From contig JALHFZ010000104.1 of NCBI GenBank assembly GCA_022837505.1, forward strand, positions 1 to 8,102: a stretch of 8,102 nucleotides of DNA, written 5' to 3'. The DNA comes from Synergistaceae bacterium. GTDB taxonomy: Bacteria; Synergistota; Synergistia; Synergistales; Aminobacteriaceae. The notes beneath the pieces were generated by a model that saw only the letters and a list, made by a program, of their open reading frames with translations, was not told the origin of the DNA and did not search any database. Positions 6,778 to 8,102 of the stretch are shown here, piece by piece. The position numbers and the translations under genes were made by a program. Positions within the stretch are counted from its first letter, which is position 1, and each line of letters begins with the position of its first letter.

Positions 6778-8102
6778 CATCTGCCTGTTTCCGGGCATCT
6801 TGAGGAGTTTCGCGTTGACGGCCACAATCACGGTGCTCAGGGACATCAGGACTGCCCCTGCGGCGGGGGAGAGAAGTATTCCCCAGGGGTAAAGGATACC
6901 CGCTGCTAGGGGGATGGCAAAGGCGTTGTACCCTGTAGCCCATGCCAGGTTCTGAATCATCTTCCTGTAGGTGGCCTTTGAAAGGCTCAGGGTGGCGACG
7001 ACGTCCAGGGGGTTGCTTCTCACCAGTATAATGTCCGCCGTCTGGACAGCTACATCCGTGCCTGCGCCGATGGCTATGCCGACATCGGCCTGGGCCGTCT
7101 GGACAGCTACATCCGTGCCTGCGCCGATGGCTATGCCGACATCGGCCTGGGCGAGGGCGGGGGCATCGTTGACACCGTCACCGGTCATCGCCACGATAAG
7201 GCCTCTCGACTGGATCTCCCTGACCTTGTCCGCCTTCTCTCCCGGAAGGATCTCTGCAAAATACTCGTCGAGGCCGACTTCGTCCGCCACCCACTTGGCG
7301 ACCTGTTCGTTGTCTCCTGTGAGCATCATGCACTGTATATCCATCCCTTTCAGTTCGGAGATAGCCTTTTTCGATTCTTCCCTTATGATATCCGCCAGGG
7401 CGATCGCCCCCCTGAGTTCTCCGTCGATAAGAACGAAGACCACTGTTTTTCCCTGAGAGTTGAATTCTTCGATCCGTTCATCCTCCATGGAAATGTCATT
7501 TTCCCTGAGGTAGCCGGGGCTGACCACCTGTATCTCCCGCCCGTCCACCATCCCCTGGGCGCCTTTGCCGGGAATGGATTTGAAGTCCTGAGCCAGAGGG
7601 GGCTCTTCCACCGAATGTAAGATTCCCCTGGCTATCGGGTGCTCCGAGTGCGTCTCGACACCGGCAGCGAGTCTCAGAAGCTCCTTCTCTCCCGTATCCG
7701 GCGAGAAGGTGACGGTGTCCGTGACGCCGAACTCCCCTTTTGTCAGGGTGCCTGTCTTGTCGAAGATTATGGCTTGGATATTGCGCCCCCGCTCAAAAGC
7801 CCCCCTGTCCCTTATGAGGAGCCCGTTTTTAGCTGAAAGGGCCGTAGAAACCGCCACTACCAGAGGAATCGCAAGTCCAAGGGCGTGGGGGCAGGTTATG
7901 ACCATGACTGTTACCGCCCGTTCGAGGGCGAAGGGAAATGCCTTCTGAACCAACAAAAACCAGCCCGCAAGGGTAAGGCCGCCGGCGGAAAGGGCGATTA
8001 TGGTCAGCCAGAAGGCTGCCCTGTCTGCAAAATCCTGGCTTCTGGATTTGCTCTGCTGTGCTTCTTCCACCAGTTTCACCATCTGGGAGAGGTAGGAATC
8101 CC
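6766..8102 (-). CDS. copB: P1B-type heavy-metal (copper) transporting ATPase, CPH class, 5'-truncated by the window edge
   Basis: Inner-membrane pump that exports metal, most likely copper, using ATP. The frame stays open to the window edge: codons before the Met at 8082 read DSYLSQ, matching the conserved region before TM5, so the N-terminal metal-binding part and TM1-4 lie outside. Counting from that Met: TM5 (about 24-46), TM6 with CPH (64-66), the phosphorylation site DKTGT (108-112), SEHP (147-149, nucleotide domain), TGDN (255-258), GDGVND (301-306), TM7 with GYN (384-386) and TM8 with MSLST (413-417). CPH with these TM7/TM8 patterns marks the P1B-3 (CopB) group rather than CPC-type CopA. 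A 19-residue exact duplication (311-329 and 330-348) lies in the phosphorylation domain just before TM7 and may impair folding. The stop lies 28 bases before the next gene on the same strand. Third codon positions look less GC-biased than in the neighbours. Confidence 0.93.
   Translation of the reverse strand, partial: DSYLSQMVKLVEEAQQSKSRSQDFADRAAFWLTIIALSAGGLTLAGWFLLVQKAFPFALERAVTVMVITCPHALGLAIPLVVAVSTALSAKNGLLIRDRGAFERGRNIQAIIFDKTGTLTKGEFGVTDTVTFSPDTGEKELLRLAAGVETHSEHPIARGILHSVEEPPLAQDFKSIPGKGAQGMVDGREIQVVSPGYLRENDISMEDERIEEFNSQGKTVVFVLIDGELRGAIALADIIREESKKAISELKGMDIQCMMLTGDNEQVAKWVADEVGLDEYFAEILPGEKADKVREIQSRGLIVAMTGDGVNDAPALAQADVGIAIGAGTDVAVQTAQADVGIAIGAGTDVAVQTADIILVRSNPLDVVATLSLSKATYRKMIQNLAWATGYNAFAIPLAAGILYPWGILLSPAAGAVLMSLSTVIVAVNAKLLKMPGNRQMDTL
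7037..7152. repeat. Exact 57-bp tandem duplication inside the ATPase gene
   Basis: Unit 7037-7093 is repeated without a mismatch at 7094-7150, and the match continues for two more bases to 7152. Because 57 is a multiple of three, the frame is kept and 19 residues (AQADVGIAIGAGTDVAVQT) are doubled. Related P1B ATPases have one copy of this segment after GDGVNDAPAL, followed by ADI. The perfect identity implies a very recent event or an assembly error. Confidence 0.97.

Noticed and set aside
6738..6827. A 30-residue N-terminal extension of the membrane protein from the ATG at 6827.
   Set aside because: It lies within the ATPase coding end, runs through the inverted repeat and lacks a ribosome binding site, whereas the ATG at 6737 has a near-perfect one.
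7037..7152. The 57-bp repeat as a CRISPR-like or minisatellite array.
   Set aside because: There are only two directly abutting copies with no spacers, both are in frame in a coding region, and each encodes a known ATPase segment.

Overview
The window is a GC-rich, gene-dense bacterial segment with two convergent transcription units that meet at a strong bidirectional terminator near 3062-3108. Proteins, strong AGGAGG ribosome binding sites, ATGA start/stop overlaps and short gaps are all bacterial. Gene content (AzgA-type permease plus adenine deaminase, free-standing prolyl-tRNA editing protein, divergent Hsp70) would fit an anaerobic, amino-acid-using lineage such as Synergistota. That placement is a guess from general resemblance, not shown by the sequence.

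Plus strand, 1-3029: the 3' part of an NCS2/AzgA-family purine permease (start lies before the window), then 25 bases later a full-length adenine deaminase (ade). Together they form a purine salvage module: adenine is imported, then deaminated to hypoxanthine and ammonia. The unit ends at a 22-bp perfect hairpin that also serves the opposing strand.

Minus strand, 8102-3159, read from right to left: (i) the C-terminal two thirds of a P1B-type metal ATPase with a CPH motif (copper class, CopB-like), carrying an exact 57-bp tandem duplication just after the GDGVND motif; (ii) a 9-bp-arm inverted repeat over the ATPase stop codon, whose centre reads TATAAT on the minus strand; (iii) a 358-aa membrane protein whose C-terminal end resembles the GrpE beta-wing; (iv) a divergent Hsp70-like ATPase, overlapping it by ATGA, with a normal nucleotide-binding domain but no recognisable substrate-binding domain; its natural C-terminal part, with a glycine-rich membrane segment, is in another reading frame, so the gene is frameshifted near 4262-4288; (v) a YbaK/ProX-family prolyl-tRNA deacylase. 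Gaps are about 28 bases or less, so (iii)-(v), and perhaps (i), can be one transcript.

The most interesting element is the pair (iii)+(iv): a membrane protein with a possible nucleotide-exchange tail, translationally coupled to an Hsp70 that itself carries a predicted membrane-inserting C-terminus. It looks like a membrane-bound Hsp70/exchange-factor system distinct from DnaK-DnaJ-GrpE. The two apparent lesions (57-bp duplication and frameshift) should be checked against reads before being treated as biology.
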